Assembly: GCF_003014695.1 (NCBI RefSeq)
Contig: NZ_PYAS01000002.1
Span: 248,001 to 312,000, forward strand
Reading direction: 5' to 3'
From: Dyadobacter jiangsuensis
GTDB lineage: Bacteria; Bacteroidota; Bacteroidia; Cytophagales; Spirosomataceae
DNA length: 64,000 bases
Shown: piece by piece, positions 1 to 8,509 of the stretch
How positions within the stretch are numbered: position 1 is the first letter of the stretch
How the letters are laid out: every line of letters starts with the position of its first letter
Made by a program: the position numbers and the translations under genes
Notes under the pieces: model-generated
Told to the model about the DNA's origin: nothing
Databases searched by the model: none
The model's input: the letters and a program-made list of their open reading frames with translations, nothing else

Positions 1-1215
1 GGTTCCGGTAGCAGTAAGCTTCACCGCTGTGGCGTTAATGCAGTAAGATATGTTGCTCACGCCAGGGGCTGCTGGTGGAGTACATGCCGAAACGATAACA
101 TCAATTTTCGCTCTTTCACTTTCACATCCACTGACTGTTTGACTTACGTAATATGAAATAGTTCCGACAGTATTTGTGGAAGGTACGGTAGGAGTTGTTA
201 CAGCTGTACCTCCGCTAGCGTTTGGTCCATACCAATTTTGCGTGGCTCCTCCTAGGAAAGTTGCCTGTAAGGCACTTGGTGTGGCGTTCACTACATAATT
301 TACTGGTGTGGTTACCGTTGGTTTTGCCGGTGGTGTACATGCCGAAACGACAACATCAATTTTCGCTCTTTCACTTTCACATCCACTGACTGTTTGACTT
401 ACGTAATATGAAATAGTTCCGACAGTATTTGTGGAAGGTACGGTAGGAGTTGTTACAGCTGTACCTCCGCTAGCGTTTGGTCCATACCAATTTTGCGTGG
501 CTCCTCCTAGGAAAGTTGCCTGTAAGGCACTTGGTGTGGCGTTCACTACATAATTTACTGGTGTGGTTACCGTTGGTTTTGCAGGCGGCGCACACGCAGC
601 AACCACAACGTCAATTTTGGCACGCTCGCTTTCGCACCCTGCGGGTTTTTGGGATACATAATAGCTCGTGGTTCCGGCAGCAGCCGTGGATGGCGTTGGC
701 GCAGTCGCAGAGCCAGTTCCACCAGTGGGATCGGTATACCAAAGCAACCCGGTCAAAGGAGTGGCGGATAAAGCCGTCGCAGCATTGCCCTGGGTATAAT
801 TTACCGGTGTAACGACGGTCGGTGCAAGAGGAGTTGCATTGATTGGCAACGCAACACTTTCTGAACCGGTAATCTGAATTACTGCCGCGAGTTTGGACAC
901 CACGCGAACCTTGTATCCTGCGCCCGCAACGGTACCGGCGGGAATGGTTGCGGCAATCGGTGAAGTAGCGGAAGTGCCGATTTCTACCGGAGTGGCGCTG
1001 AACGCACCGGCCGCGTCGGATAGCTGCGCAACAAAGACAACAGCCGGAGCCACAGTGCCCGTAGTGGTGTAGGGAACAGAAATGTCTCCTCCCACGCAAG
1101 CAGGTGATGGAGTAATGGTCCCCGTGGTAATCGTAGTTTGTCCGAATGAAGCTGCCAGGCAGAATAGCGTGGCGAAAATGGTAAGGAAACTCTCTTTAAT
1201 AAATGTTTTTTTCAT
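1..1215 (-). CDS. Secreted Ig-like repeat adhesin, T9SS-type cargo (partial, C-terminus outside window)
   Basis: The frame is open from an ATG at 1215 to the window edge (405 codons, no stop), so the C-terminal part is missing. It begins with a signal peptide (MKKTFIKES, a hydrophobic stretch, then ASFGQ). A domain of about 120 residues follows, then Ig-like repeats of 85 residues with recurring TPVNY, NWYGPNASGG, ISYYVSQ and GCESERAKIDVVV segments. Two of these repeats (about 73-327 and 328-582) are nearly identical at DNA level; a third (about 583-837) is diverged. This layout resembles large Bacteroidota surface proteins exported by type IX secretion. The expected C-terminal sorting domain would lie beyond the left edge and cannot be seen. 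The exact function is unknown; adhesion is inferred from architecture. Confidence 0.8.
   Translation of the reverse strand, partial: MKKTFIKESFLTIFATLFCLAASFGQTTITTGTITPSPACVGGDISVPYTTTGTVAPAVVFVAQLSDAAGAFSATPVEIGTSATSPIAATIPAGTVAGAGYKVRVVSKLAAVIQITGSESVALPINATPLAPTVVTPVNYTQGNAATALSATPLTGLLWYTDPTGGTGSATAPTPSTAAAGTTSYYVSQKPAGCESERAKIDVVVAACAPPAKPTVTTPVNYVVNATPSALQATFLGGATQNWYGPNASGGTAVTTPTVPSTNTVGTISYYVSQTVSGCESERAKIDVVVSACTPPAKPTVTTPVNYVVNATPSALQATFLGGATQNWYGPNASGGTAVTTPTVPSTNTVGTISYYVSQTVSGCESERAKIDVIVSACTPPAAPGVSNISYCINATAVKLTATGT
73..582 (-). repeat. Two near-identical tandem 255-bp repeats coding for Ig-like domains
   Basis: The segments at about 73-327 and 328-582 align end to end with a 255-bp offset and only a few differences (for example gataaca versus gacaaca near 93 and 348). 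The unit is 85 codons, so the repeat is in frame. A more diverged third unit follows to about 837. Such identity suggests recent duplication or gene conversion. Confidence 0.85.
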
Positions 1216-1292
1216 GTATCTGTCTAAATATCTTTCCGCTAACCTTTTGACTGGTAAAGTTAGAGATATTTTTCAAATACGCTGAAGGTGAT

Positions 1293-4200
1293 TTAAGGAA
1301 GCTGGCTTTTCCGTTGAATCAATGAACTGTACACGGCGTCCTGGATTTTTCGGCGTGTACGCTGGGTGGTGATCGCCGTATTTTCGGCGTCGGGATTGAC
1401 GCGGTTTGATAGAAAAATAAACACGAGGTCTTCCTCCGGATCCACCCACACCATGGTGCCCGTGAAGCCGGTATGGCCAAATGAGTTCACCGAAGCTTGC
1501 GGCGAAACGTAGGAACTGTTGCCATCGGCCGGCGCCTTGTCCCAGCCCAGTCCGCGATGATGCGATTCGTCATACATACGCGAGAAGAATGGCACCGTTG
1601 CCTGTTCGTAATAGCGTTTTCCGGCGTAATTGCCCTTCCAGAGGTTCATTTGGAGTAAAACAGCCAGGTCGCGGGCGGTACCGAAAAGTCCGGCATGGCC
1701 CGAAACGCCACCCATGATGGCGGCCATCTGATCGTGCACGGTTCCTTGCAGCAGTTGCCCGCGGAAACGGTAGTCCTGTTCGGTAGGCGCTATTTGCTTT
1801 TCTGGAAAACGGCGCAGCGGGTTGAAGCCGAGGTAAGGCAGTCCAAGCGGCTCGTAAATGTTGGCAGCTACAAAAATATCCAGCGGTTGCGCGGTCACTC
1901 TTTCCACGATTTTTTGGAGCGTCAAAAAGCCGAGGTCGCTGTACAAATAGCCGTAGTTACCAGCCCGGTCGCGGCGGTTGTTCATGGGCGATTCCACCAC
2001 CCATTTCCAGACAGAATCCCGCAATGCGCCTTTGGCAAACAGTTTGGGAGCCACTTGCAGATAGTATGCGGTGTCCTGTTTCGAGCTGTAATATTCAGGC
2101 AGTAATCCGCCGGCGCTGGTTTTGGTCCTGTCCCACAGTGATGGGTAGAAAGAGATCAGGCCTGACCGGTGCAGTAGCAGGTCCCGGACGGTGAAGTTCT
2201 GTTTGTTGGTCCCTGTCAGCTCCGGGAGGTATTTGGATGCCTTTTCGTCCAGACTGATCTGCTTCCGGTCATAAAGCAGCATCACAGCCTGCAATGTGGC
2301 CGAAACCTTTGTGAGCGAAGCCAGGTCATAAATCGTTTCGGGCGTAACGCGGTCATTGGTACGGTAGCTCAGCCCGCCGAATTGTTTTTCATAAATGATC
2401 TTGCCCTGTCTGGCCACCAATATCTCACAACCTGGGAAAACATGGTCATTCACCGCCGCCGTAGCGATTTCGTCGATTTTTTTAAGCGAAATACCATCCA
2501 TCCCCACGCTTTCCGGTGTGCCGAATGCAATGCGGTTGATGGAAGTAGTGCTCACGCCTGCACCCGTTTTGTAAGCCAATACCGACACGGGAAGGCGGCC
2601 TTTCGAGCTCAATGCGCCGAAAATAATCTGCGGCACGATCTCCTGCTGATCCTTCCCGTCCTGGCTCGCGCAGATCAGCGCATCGGTGGCGGGGAAGTAC
2701 TGAATGGCGTAAGGCGTGCCGAAGAGACATAGAATGACTTTCTTGTTCTGCTGTTTGAGCTGGTTCACAAAATCGACCATGCCCGTGGTAACGCCATAGT
2801 TACGGCCCGGCTTGGAGCTGATACCGTGAATGTCGACGATAATGGTATTGTAAGGTTCCAGGTAACCCAGCATTTCGGTGATCTGCTCCTGCGACGACGG
2901 CCCGTCGTAAAACGAGTAGTTACGCATGGGTTTGTAGGTCGAAAGCATTTTCTGGAACGCCGTGCTGCTGCCTTCTCCAATGCTGACCGACGCGATATTA
3001 TTGTCGATTACAGAGCCGATCGGGAGCAGGTTATTGTCGTTTTTCACGACGGTCACGGCAGCCTCGCACAACTCGCGGTAGAGTTCCTTGCTCTTTTCGC
3101 TATTCAGGTCGGAGTATAGATTGTTAATGTCAATAGGCTGGTATTTGCTCAACCCGGCCCAGTATTTGGCTTGCAAAATACGTTTGACCTTATCATCGAT
3201 GATCTTCTCGCTGATCTGTTTTGTGTTAATAGCGTCCTTGATGCGCGCCACCGTCTCCGCAATGCTTTCGGGGTAAAGCAACACGTCGTTGCCTGCAACC
3301 AGTGCTTTGAGGTTTACATCGGCAGGTTTGCCGTTTTTGAGTACACCACGCATATTCATCGCATCGGTAAATACCAGCCCGCGGAAGCCGAGGTCTTTGC
3401 GCAGTAAGCCATTTACGACCTTATCCGAAAGGGAGCTGGCCTGGTTGGGTGTGTTATCCAACGCTGGAATGTACAAATGGGCATTCAGAACGCCCATAAG
3501 GCTGTCCGCAATCATCTCCCGGTAAGGGTAGAGGTCGGTGTTATTGAGTTGTTCCAAAGAGTGCGTCAGTACCGGCAATGTGAAATGCGAATCTGCATCC
3601 GTATCACCGTGACCGGGGAAATGCTTGGCCGTGGCGATAATGCGGTTGTGCTGCAAGCCCTTCATGTAGGCGATCGACTTCCGTGCGACATTCTCTTTGT
3701 CCTCACCGAACGAACGTATACCGATTACCGGATTGGCCGCATTGCTGTTCACATCCGAAACCGGCGCGAAGTTGATCTGAATGCCGAGGCGCTTGCACTG
3801 ACGTGCGATATCGTCGCCCATGCGGTAAATCAGCTGATCGTCCTGAATCGAGCCGAGCACCATTTGTTTCGGGAAGGAAATCGTGCTATCGAGGCGCATG
3901 CCGAGGCCCCATTCGCCGTCGATACCAATGAAAAGCGGGATATTCGAGTGCGATTGGTAGCGGTTGGTAAGCTGCGCTTGTCCGACCGGGCCGCCCTGGA
4001 AGAATATCAGGCCGCCGATCTGGTAGTCGTTGATCAGCTTGTCAATGTATTTGTAATGGGATTCGTCACGGTTCGAGAAGGTCGCCACCATGAAGAGCTG
4101 GCCGATTTTCTGCTCGATGCTCAGGGATTTGAGGGTGCTGTCTACCCATTGGTTTTCGGGGAGGACAATAACCGGGTCGCGGTGCTTTTTAGGGGCTTTT

Positions 4201-4352
4201 TGCTTCGGTTCGAAAACGGCAACAGGCACAGGGTTGACAGCCACTGTTTTGACCGTCATCATTTTCCACGCAACAGAGGCCATGGAGGTGAGCACTACCA
4301 GCGCCACTACAATCACTACAACACGAAACCGGCCGAACCACCAATTTTTCAT
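1293..4352 (-). CDS. Glycoside hydrolase family 3 / beta-lactamase-type serine hydrolase fusion
   Basis: The protein has about 1019 residues. A membrane anchor or signal segment lies at residues 8-28, followed by a GH3 (NagZ-like beta-N-acetylhexosaminidase) domain and a C-terminal class C beta-lactamase/PBP-like domain. The GH3 part shows KHFPGHGDTDADSH near residue 245, whose His-Asp pair is the NagZ acid/base loop, and FTDAMNMRG near 328, whose Asp is the nucleophile. The serine hydrolase part shows SLTK (SxxK) near 678 and GHTG near 959. The ATG at 4352 is preferred over an upstream GTG at 4364. Inferred role: trimming muropeptide sugars and peptides in the periplasm. Such fusions are known in Bacteroidota. 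The true substrate of the second domain cannot be read from the sequence. Confidence 0.9.
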   Translation of the reverse strand: MKNWWFGRFRVVVIVVALVVLTSMASVAWKMMTVKTVAVNPVPVAVFEPKQKAPKKHRDPVIVLPENQWVDSTLKSLSIEQKIGQLFMVATFSNRDESHYKYIDKLINDYQIGGLIFFQGGPVGQAQLTNRYQSHSNIPLFIGIDGEWGLGMRLDSTISFPKQMVLGSIQDDQLIYRMGDDIARQCKRLGIQINFAPVSDVNSNAANPVIGIRSFGEDKENVARKSIAYMKGLQHNRIIATAKHFPGHGDTDADSHFTLPVLTHSLEQLNNTDLYPYREMIADSLMGVLNAHLYIPALDNTPNQASSLSDKVVNGLLRKDLGFRGLVFTDAMNMRGVLKNGKPADVNLKALVAGNDVLLYPESIAETVARIKDAINTKQISEKIIDDKVKRILQAKYWAGLSKYQPIDINNLYSDLNSEKSKELYRELCEAAVTVVKNDNNLLPIGSVIDNNIASVSIGEGSSTAFQKMLSTYKPMRNYSFYDGPSSQEQITEMLGYLEPYNTIIVDIHGISSKPGRNYGVTTGMVDFVNQLKQQNKKVILCLFGTPYAIQYFPATDALICASQDGKDQQEIVPQIIFGALSSKGRLPVSVLAYKTGAGVSTTSINRIAFGTPESVGMDGISLKKIDEIATAAVNDHVFPGCEILVARQGKIIYEKQFGGLSYRTNDRVTPETIYDLASLTKVSATLQAVMLLYDRKQISLDEKASKYLPELTGTNKQNFTVRDLLLHRSGLISFYPSLWDRTKTSAGGLLPEYYSSKQDTAYYLQVAPKLFAKGALRDSVWKWVVESPMNNRRDRAGNYGYLYSDLGFLTLQKIVERVTAQPLDIFVAANIYEPLGLPYLGFNPLRRFPEKQIAPTEQDYRFRGQLLQGTVHDQMAAIMGGVSGHAGLFGTARDLAVLLQMNLWKGNYAGKRYYEQATVPFFSRMYDESHHRGLGWDKAPADGNSSYVSPQASVNSFGHTGFTGTMVWVDPEEDLVFIFLSNRVNPDAENTAITTQRTRRKIQDAVYSSLIQRKSQLP

Positions 4353-4526
4353 ACCTGAAAACACTGACTTAACGAGGGAATGTTAGGTTTTACAACTTCA
4401 ACAACTGATTATCAAAAGTTACAATAATAACAATTTTCCGGCGCTTTGAGTCCTGCAAAATATCGTTTTAATGCAATTCTAATATTTGCCTGGCCGAATA
4501 TCGTCTTGGTAATTACTGTCGGAACA

Positions 4527-5237
4527 TTAAACTTGCTGCGTAAGCTTTTTGAAAATATCTTCCAGTGAATCGCCCGTTTCACGCAACGCCTGCAATGAGC
4601 TGTCACTTACCACTTTTCCCTTATTAATGATGATCACGCGGTCGCACAATGCTTCTACCTCCTGCATAATGTGTGTGGAGAAAAGTACGGTTTTGTCTTT
4701 GCCGGCCGTGCGTATTACTTCGCGGATCTCCTGGATTTGATTGGGGTCGAGGCCGGTCGTAGGCTCGTCGAGGATCAGCACATCCGGATTGTGCAAAAAC
4801 GATTGCGCTAAGCCTACCCGCTGCCGGTAACCTTTCGAAAGCTGCCCGATTTTTTTCTTGCGCTCCGGTTCCAGCCCGCACATCGCAATCAGTTCGTCGA
4901 CCCGCGCATTCAATGCGGCGCCATGCATTCCGTATAGTTTCCCCGAAAAAAGCAGGAACTCCGTCACGTACATATCCAGGTAGAGCGGGTTATGCTCGGG
5001 TAGGTACCCAATGGCCCTGCGTGCCGGCATAGGCTGCTGTATCACATCGAAATCCGAAACTTTGGCCGCGCCCTCGGTAGGTTTGAGGTAACCCGTCAGA
5101 ATTTTCATAGTAGTCGATTTTCCCGCCCCGTTGGGACCCAGGAAACCTACGATTTCGCCCTTTTTGAGGGTAAATGAAATCCCATCGACCGCGCGCTGCG
5201 TTCCGTAAACCTTCGTCAGATTGGTGACTTCGATCAT
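4527..5237 (-). CDS. ABC transporter ATP-binding protein (GldA-like)
   Basis: A 236-residue ABC ATPase when started at the ATG at 5237 (MIEVTNLTKVYG). The longer frame upstream runs through low-complexity repeats and is not credible. It has Walker A GPNGAGKST, signature LSKGYRQRVGLAQ, Walker B VLILDEPTTGLD and switch His in STHIMQE. It falls in the ABC-2 exporter ATPase group that includes GldA of gliding bacteria, but it is shorter than typical GldA and no permease gene is adjacent. Substrate is unknown; partnership with an ABC-2 permease elsewhere is inferred. Confidence 0.88.
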   Translation of the reverse strand: MIEVTNLTKVYGTQRAVDGISFTLKKGEIVGFLGPNGAGKSTTMKILTGYLKPTEGAAKVSDFDVIQQPMPARRAIGYLPEHNPLYLDMYVTEFLLFSGKLYGMHGAALNARVDELIAMCGLEPERKKKIGQLSKGYRQRVGLAQSFLHNPDVLILDEPTTGLDPNQIQEIREVIRTAGKDKTVLFSTHIMQEVEALCDRVIIINKGKVVSDSSLQALRETGDSLEDIFKKLTQQV

Positions 5238-5402
5238 GCTTAATTTTGAATGATTGAATGATTGAATAAAGGAGTCATGAATTGTCATGTATGGTCATGT
5301 GTCTTTTTTTTCTGGCATAATAGGCTATTCCTGACTACCACCTGACCATTCTTGATTACCCCTTGACTACAAATGACCATTCCTGACCACTCTTGACATC
5401 AA
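5238..5402. repeat. Spacer built of short tandem repeats (8-bp and 10/11-bp units)
   Basis: Three kinds of short repeats fill most of this spacer. TGAATGAT occurs in three tandem copies at 5247-5270. GTCATG recurs every 10 bp at 5274, 5284 and 5294. The heptamer TGACYAY (degenerate) recurs every 10-11 bp at 5332, 5343, 5353, 5364, 5374, 5384 and 5394, running into the stop codon of the neighbouring gene at 5403. A related array occurs at 8470-8509. Function unknown. Confidence 0.75.
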
Positions 5403-6518
5403 TTATACTTTCAAGAATAACTTGTTGCGGTAAAGTAAATACATAAACGCCCATTGTACCGCGATAAATGCAATTACTTCACCCACCATTTCCACCGAAT
5501 GCGGGAAATAGCTGAGCAGGCCGCCGAACAACGCACGGGCCGTATAGCCGAAGTCGATGAACCGGCCAACCATGTAAATCACAATCGAATTCATGCCTAT
5601 TACCACGAAAAACAGCGTCCATTTGCGGTAATTGAGCACGTCGACGATCCAGTAAAACAACGCCAGCAGCAAAGTGCTGAACCCGCCTGCGCAGAGCACG
5701 AACGAGCTCGTCCAGAGGTTTTTGTTAATCGGGAAAAAGTAATCCCACACGAGGCAGACGAGCAGACTGACGATTCCTGCGAAAACCAGGTAGGTAACTT
5801 TACTTTTTTGAGAGATGACTTCACCGCTCGTACGCAGCAGCTCGCCCGCAAAAATGCCCATCAACCCGGTGGCAATGGCCGGAATGGTCGAAACGAGTCC
5901 TTCCGGATCGTGGATGGTGAGGTGCAAGCGGCCCGGGATCAACATTTTGTCGATGTAGCTGGCCGGGTTGCAATCGATGGTCAGCATGCCGGCGCCGCAG
6001 CCCGGTACGGGGTAGAACATCATGAACAGGTAATAGCCGATCAGCAACCCGCCGAACCAGATCCAGCGTGCGCGGTAGCCGAAATAGAGGTAAATAATCT
6101 GTGCGAACATGCCCGCGAGCCCGATGCGTGCGAGTACGCTCGGGTAGCGCATCTGCGACCATTCCGTTTCGAAGAGGCCGTTGTTATAAACGATCCCTAA
6201 AATGACGAGGATAATGCCGCGCTGGATCACCTTGCGGATCAGCTGCGACGGCGGTACGCCTTTTTCGAGGCGGCTTCCGAGTGAGAAGGGTGTCGAAACA
6301 CCTGCCATGAAGAGAAATGTGGGGAAAATGAGGTCGTAAGCCCGGAAACCATTCCAATCGGGGTGGGTAAACTGGTGAGCCAGGAATATCGCCCACGACC
6401 AGCCGGTCGCTTTGGCGAGCACATGGAAAATTTCTTCGCCACCCGAAATCCAGAACATATCAAAACCACGCAACGTATCCAGGGACAATAACCTTTGTGA
6501 AGGAGCACTATCTTTCAT
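5403..6518 (-). CDS. DUF5009 / heparan-alpha-glucosaminide acetyltransferase-like membrane protein
   Basis: A 371-residue polytopic membrane protein from the ATG at 6518 (MKDSAPSQRLLSLDTLRGFD). The longer frame to 6638 would add an implausible aromatic-rich extension. The LSLDTLRGFDMFWISGG start and DLIFPTFLFMAG segment match the COG4299/DUF5009 family related to lysosomal HGSNAT, which moves an acetyl group across a membrane onto an amino sugar. About ten hydrophobic segments follow. In Bacteroidota the acceptor is not established. Its stop is immediately preceded downstream by a short tandem repeat array. Confidence 0.85.
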   Translation of the reverse strand: MKDSAPSQRLLSLDTLRGFDMFWISGGEEIFHVLAKATGWSWAIFLAHQFTHPDWNGFRAYDLIFPTFLFMAGVSTPFSLGSRLEKGVPPSQLIRKVIQRGIILVILGIVYNNGLFETEWSQMRYPSVLARIGLAGMFAQIIYLYFGYRARWIWFGGLLIGYYLFMMFYPVPGCGAGMLTIDCNPASYIDKMLIPGRLHLTIHDPEGLVSTIPAIATGLMGIFAGELLRTSGEVISQKSKVTYLVFAGIVSLLVCLVWDYFFPINKNLWTSSFVLCAGGFSTLLLALFYWIVDVLNYRKWTLFFVVIGMNSIVIYMVGRFIDFGYTARALFGGLLSYFPHSVEMVGEVIAFIAVQWAFMYLLYRNKLFLKV

Positions 6519-6750
6519 CTGACAAAACAGGGTGTAGGGAAATAAAATTTGGAAAATAGAATGGAGTTTGAAATAAAACCAATAGCAACTACTGTAAAGA
6601 TTGCAAAAAATACCATCCGTGCTCCTGCACAAAACCATATTTATTTGAATAAGCCTAAAACTCTGGGAGATAATGAAAAAAGAGGAGCATTATATACTAC
6701 CGCTTCCAAATGCCGTTATAAGCATCGAATTTTTAACCCATTATCACCCC

Positions 6751-7224
6751 ATGAAAAGAATCCTGACGCTGACCTTCGCCCTCGGCCTGTTATTAGGCAG
6801 CTTTGTAACTTCCAGCTCATTCGCTCAAAACCGCCGTGGAGACGGTCGCCGTGAAGACGGTCGCCGTGAAGACGGCAAACGATGGAGCGAGGTTCGCCGG
6901 GATGACGACGCTTTCCAAAACGACGAGACGGTCACCAACAGCAAGCTCAACAACCGGCGCCTCGAAAAGAACATGGACAAGTACGCGGACCAGCTTCAAC
7001 TCACAAAGCGTCAGCAGAAACAGCTCAAAAAGATAGACCGCCGTTACGCCAGAATGGAAAGGAAAATGAAGCGCCGCGGCGATAACAAACGCAGCGATCG
7101 CCGCCGCCTCGCAGAAGAAAAGCGTCTCGAAATCATTGAAGTACTAACCCCCGACCAGCAGCAGACGCTGGAAGCATTGTCGAAGAAGGGAAGGTTTAGT
7201 TTGGATCAGTTGTTCGGGAGGTAG
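6751..7224 (+). CDS. Small secreted basic protein, Spy/CpxP-like (hypothetical)
   Basis: A 157-residue protein from the ATG at 6751, with a signal peptide (MKRILTLTFALGLLLGSF...SSFAQ). An upstream ATG at 6673 would bury the signal peptide. After cleavage there is an Arg/Asp repeat (RREDG three times), then a charged helical region with LTKRQQKQLKKIDRRYARM and LTPDQQQTLEAL. This pattern of LT.xQ helices resembles periplasmic Spy/CpxP-like or DUF4890 proteins common in Bacteroidota. Role as a periplasmic chaperone or stress protein is only inferred. Confidence 0.7.
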   Translation: MKRILTLTFALGLLLGSFVTSSSFAQNRRGDGRREDGRREDGKRWSEVRRDDDAFQNDETVTNSKLNNRRLEKNMDKYADQLQLTKRQQKQLKKIDRRYARMERKMKRRGDNKRSDRRRLAEEKRLEIIEVLTPDQQQTLEALSKKGRFSLDQLFGR

Positions 7225-7242
7225 TCCAGAATCTCCGGTCGG

Positions 7243-7338
7243 ATCATAATAATTTAGGATTCAAATCCAGAGTAATCATAATATTTTTGGAATTGAATCC
7301 TTAAATATCATAATTTTATTGGAATCAACTCCTGAATT
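7243..7338 (+). repeat. Three tandem 32-bp repeats ending at the start codon of a DUF4143 ATPase gene
   Basis: Units at 7243-7274, 7275-7306 and 7307-7338 each begin ATCATAAT and contain an imperfect dyad of the form GGAWTNNANTCC about 14 bp in. The next base pair after the third unit is the ATG at 7339, and the start itself (ATGATAAT) is a one-mismatch copy of the unit's first eight bases. A TATTTTTG hexamer-like -7 element lies in copy 2 (7282-7289). The layout suggests operator sites for an autoregulator. Confidence 0.8.
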
Positions 7339-8472
7339 ATGATAATAAGAAGTCAACAAGATGCTGCATTAGCTTATCTCTTTAAAGGGAAAGCCCTTAT
7401 TATCTATGGCCCCAGGCAAGCGGGTAAAACCACATTCTCGGAACAACTGCTTAAAATTGTTGCTAGAAAGACGTTGAGACTCAATGGTGATGACGCAGAT
7501 ATACGGGAAGCGTTTCTCCGGCCGAATGCCACGCTCATCGAAAGGATCATCGGGGACAACGAAATTGTGTTCATCGATGAAGCACAGCGAATCCAGGATG
7601 TCGGGCTTGTGATCAAGATTATTGTTGATCGATTTAAGCATGTGCAGGTGATCGCGACGGGCTCTTCGTCATTTGAATTGGCTGGCAATATCAATGAACC
7701 ACTCACCGGTAGGCGGTACGAAATGCAGTTGCTTCCCATTTCATATGAGGAATTGGTCAAATACACAGATTACCTCACTGAACAACGGCTTTTGGAACAA
7801 CGGCTGATTTATGGCTCGTACCCGGAAATCGTCACCGATCCCGTGAATGCCGAAAAGCATCTTAAACTAATTGCTAACAGCTATTTGTATAAAGATTTGC
7901 TAGTGCTCGAACAGATCAAAAAGCCTGTTTTGCTGGAAAAAATCGTCAAAGCGATTGCATTGCAGGTGGGGAGCGAGGTGAGCGTTACAGAAATCGGGCG
8001 GTTGGTCCAGGCAGACAACAAGACCGTGGAAAAGTACATCGATCTGCTAGAAAAGGCATTTGTACTCTTCACCGTTCCCGCATATTCAGGGAATGTGCGG
8101 AACGAGATCAAAAAGGGGCGTAAGATTTACTTTTACGACAACGGGATCATCAATGCGGTTATCAATAATTTCAACCCTATACAAAACAGGAACGACGTCG
8201 GGGCGCTGTGGGAAAATTATATTATCAGTGAGCGGAAGAAACTTCTCAATTCGAAAGAGCTTGATGCAAGGATCTATTTCTGGCGGACAACCCAGCAGCA
8301 GGAAGTTGATTATATTGAAGAGGTTAAAGGTCAAATACGGGCCGTGGAGTTCAAATGGAACCCAGATGCGACGGCACGTGTCCCTGCCACTTTCCTAAAC
8401 AACTACCCAAACTCGAAGACAGAACTGGTAACCCCGGCAAACAGAGATCAATTCCTGACAAAAACGGACTGA
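7339..8472 (+). CDS. AAA_14 / DUF4143 family ATPase
   Basis: A 377-residue protein with an N-terminal AAA_14 ATPase domain: Walker A GPRQAGKTT at residues 24-32 and Walker B VFIDEAQ near 77-83. A winged-helix-like segment (SVTEIGRLVQADNKTVEKY) is near 216. A C-terminal DUF4143 domain of PD-(D/E)XK type follows (LWENYI near 289; YFWRTTQQQEVDYI near 311; AVEFKW near 336). The family is common in Bacteroidota and archaea but its function is not established. The gene is preceded without a gap by a 32-bp-period repeat array and stands alone; its stop codon TGA is the first TGAC of the array at 8470. A second family member lies at 33228-34382. Confidence 0.88.
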   Translation: MIIRSQQDAALAYLFKGKALIIYGPRQAGKTTFSEQLLKIVARKTLRLNGDDADIREAFLRPNATLIERIIGDNEIVFIDEAQRIQDVGLVIKIIVDRFKHVQVIATGSSSFELAGNINEPLTGRRYEMQLLPISYEELVKYTDYLTEQRLLEQRLIYGSYPEIVTDPVNAEKHLKLIANSYLYKDLLVLEQIKKPVLLEKIVKAIALQVGSEVSVTEIGRLVQADNKTVEKYIDLLEKAFVLFTVPAYSGNVRNEIKKGRKIYFYDNGIINAVINNFNPIQNRNDVGALWENYIISERKKLLNSKELDARIYFWRTTQQQEVDYIEEVKGQIRAVEFKWNPDATARVPATFLNNYPNSKTELVTPANRDQFLTKTD

Positions 8473-8509
8473 CTATACTTGACCACAACTGACCACTCCT
8501 GACCATTTA
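8470..8509. repeat. Four-copy 10-bp degenerate TGACYAY repeat between convergent genes
   Basis: TGACTAT, TGACCAC, TGACCAC and TGACCAT occur at exactly 8470, 8480, 8490 and 8500. The first TGA is the ATPase stop codon and the last unit covers the nuoM stop (complement of 8507-8509), so the array fills the whole convergent spacer. It shares its heptamer and spacing with the array at 5332-5402. Confidence 0.75.

Noticed and set aside
3477..4358. A 293-codon plus-strand open frame
   Set aside because: It lies antisense inside the GH3-beta-lactamase gene, has a composition typical of a shadow frame and no recognisable domain.
7243..7338. The 32-bp repeats as a CRISPR array
   Set aside because: Units abut with no unique spacers, are too diverged from each other, and no cas genes occur. 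They fit operator-type repeats.
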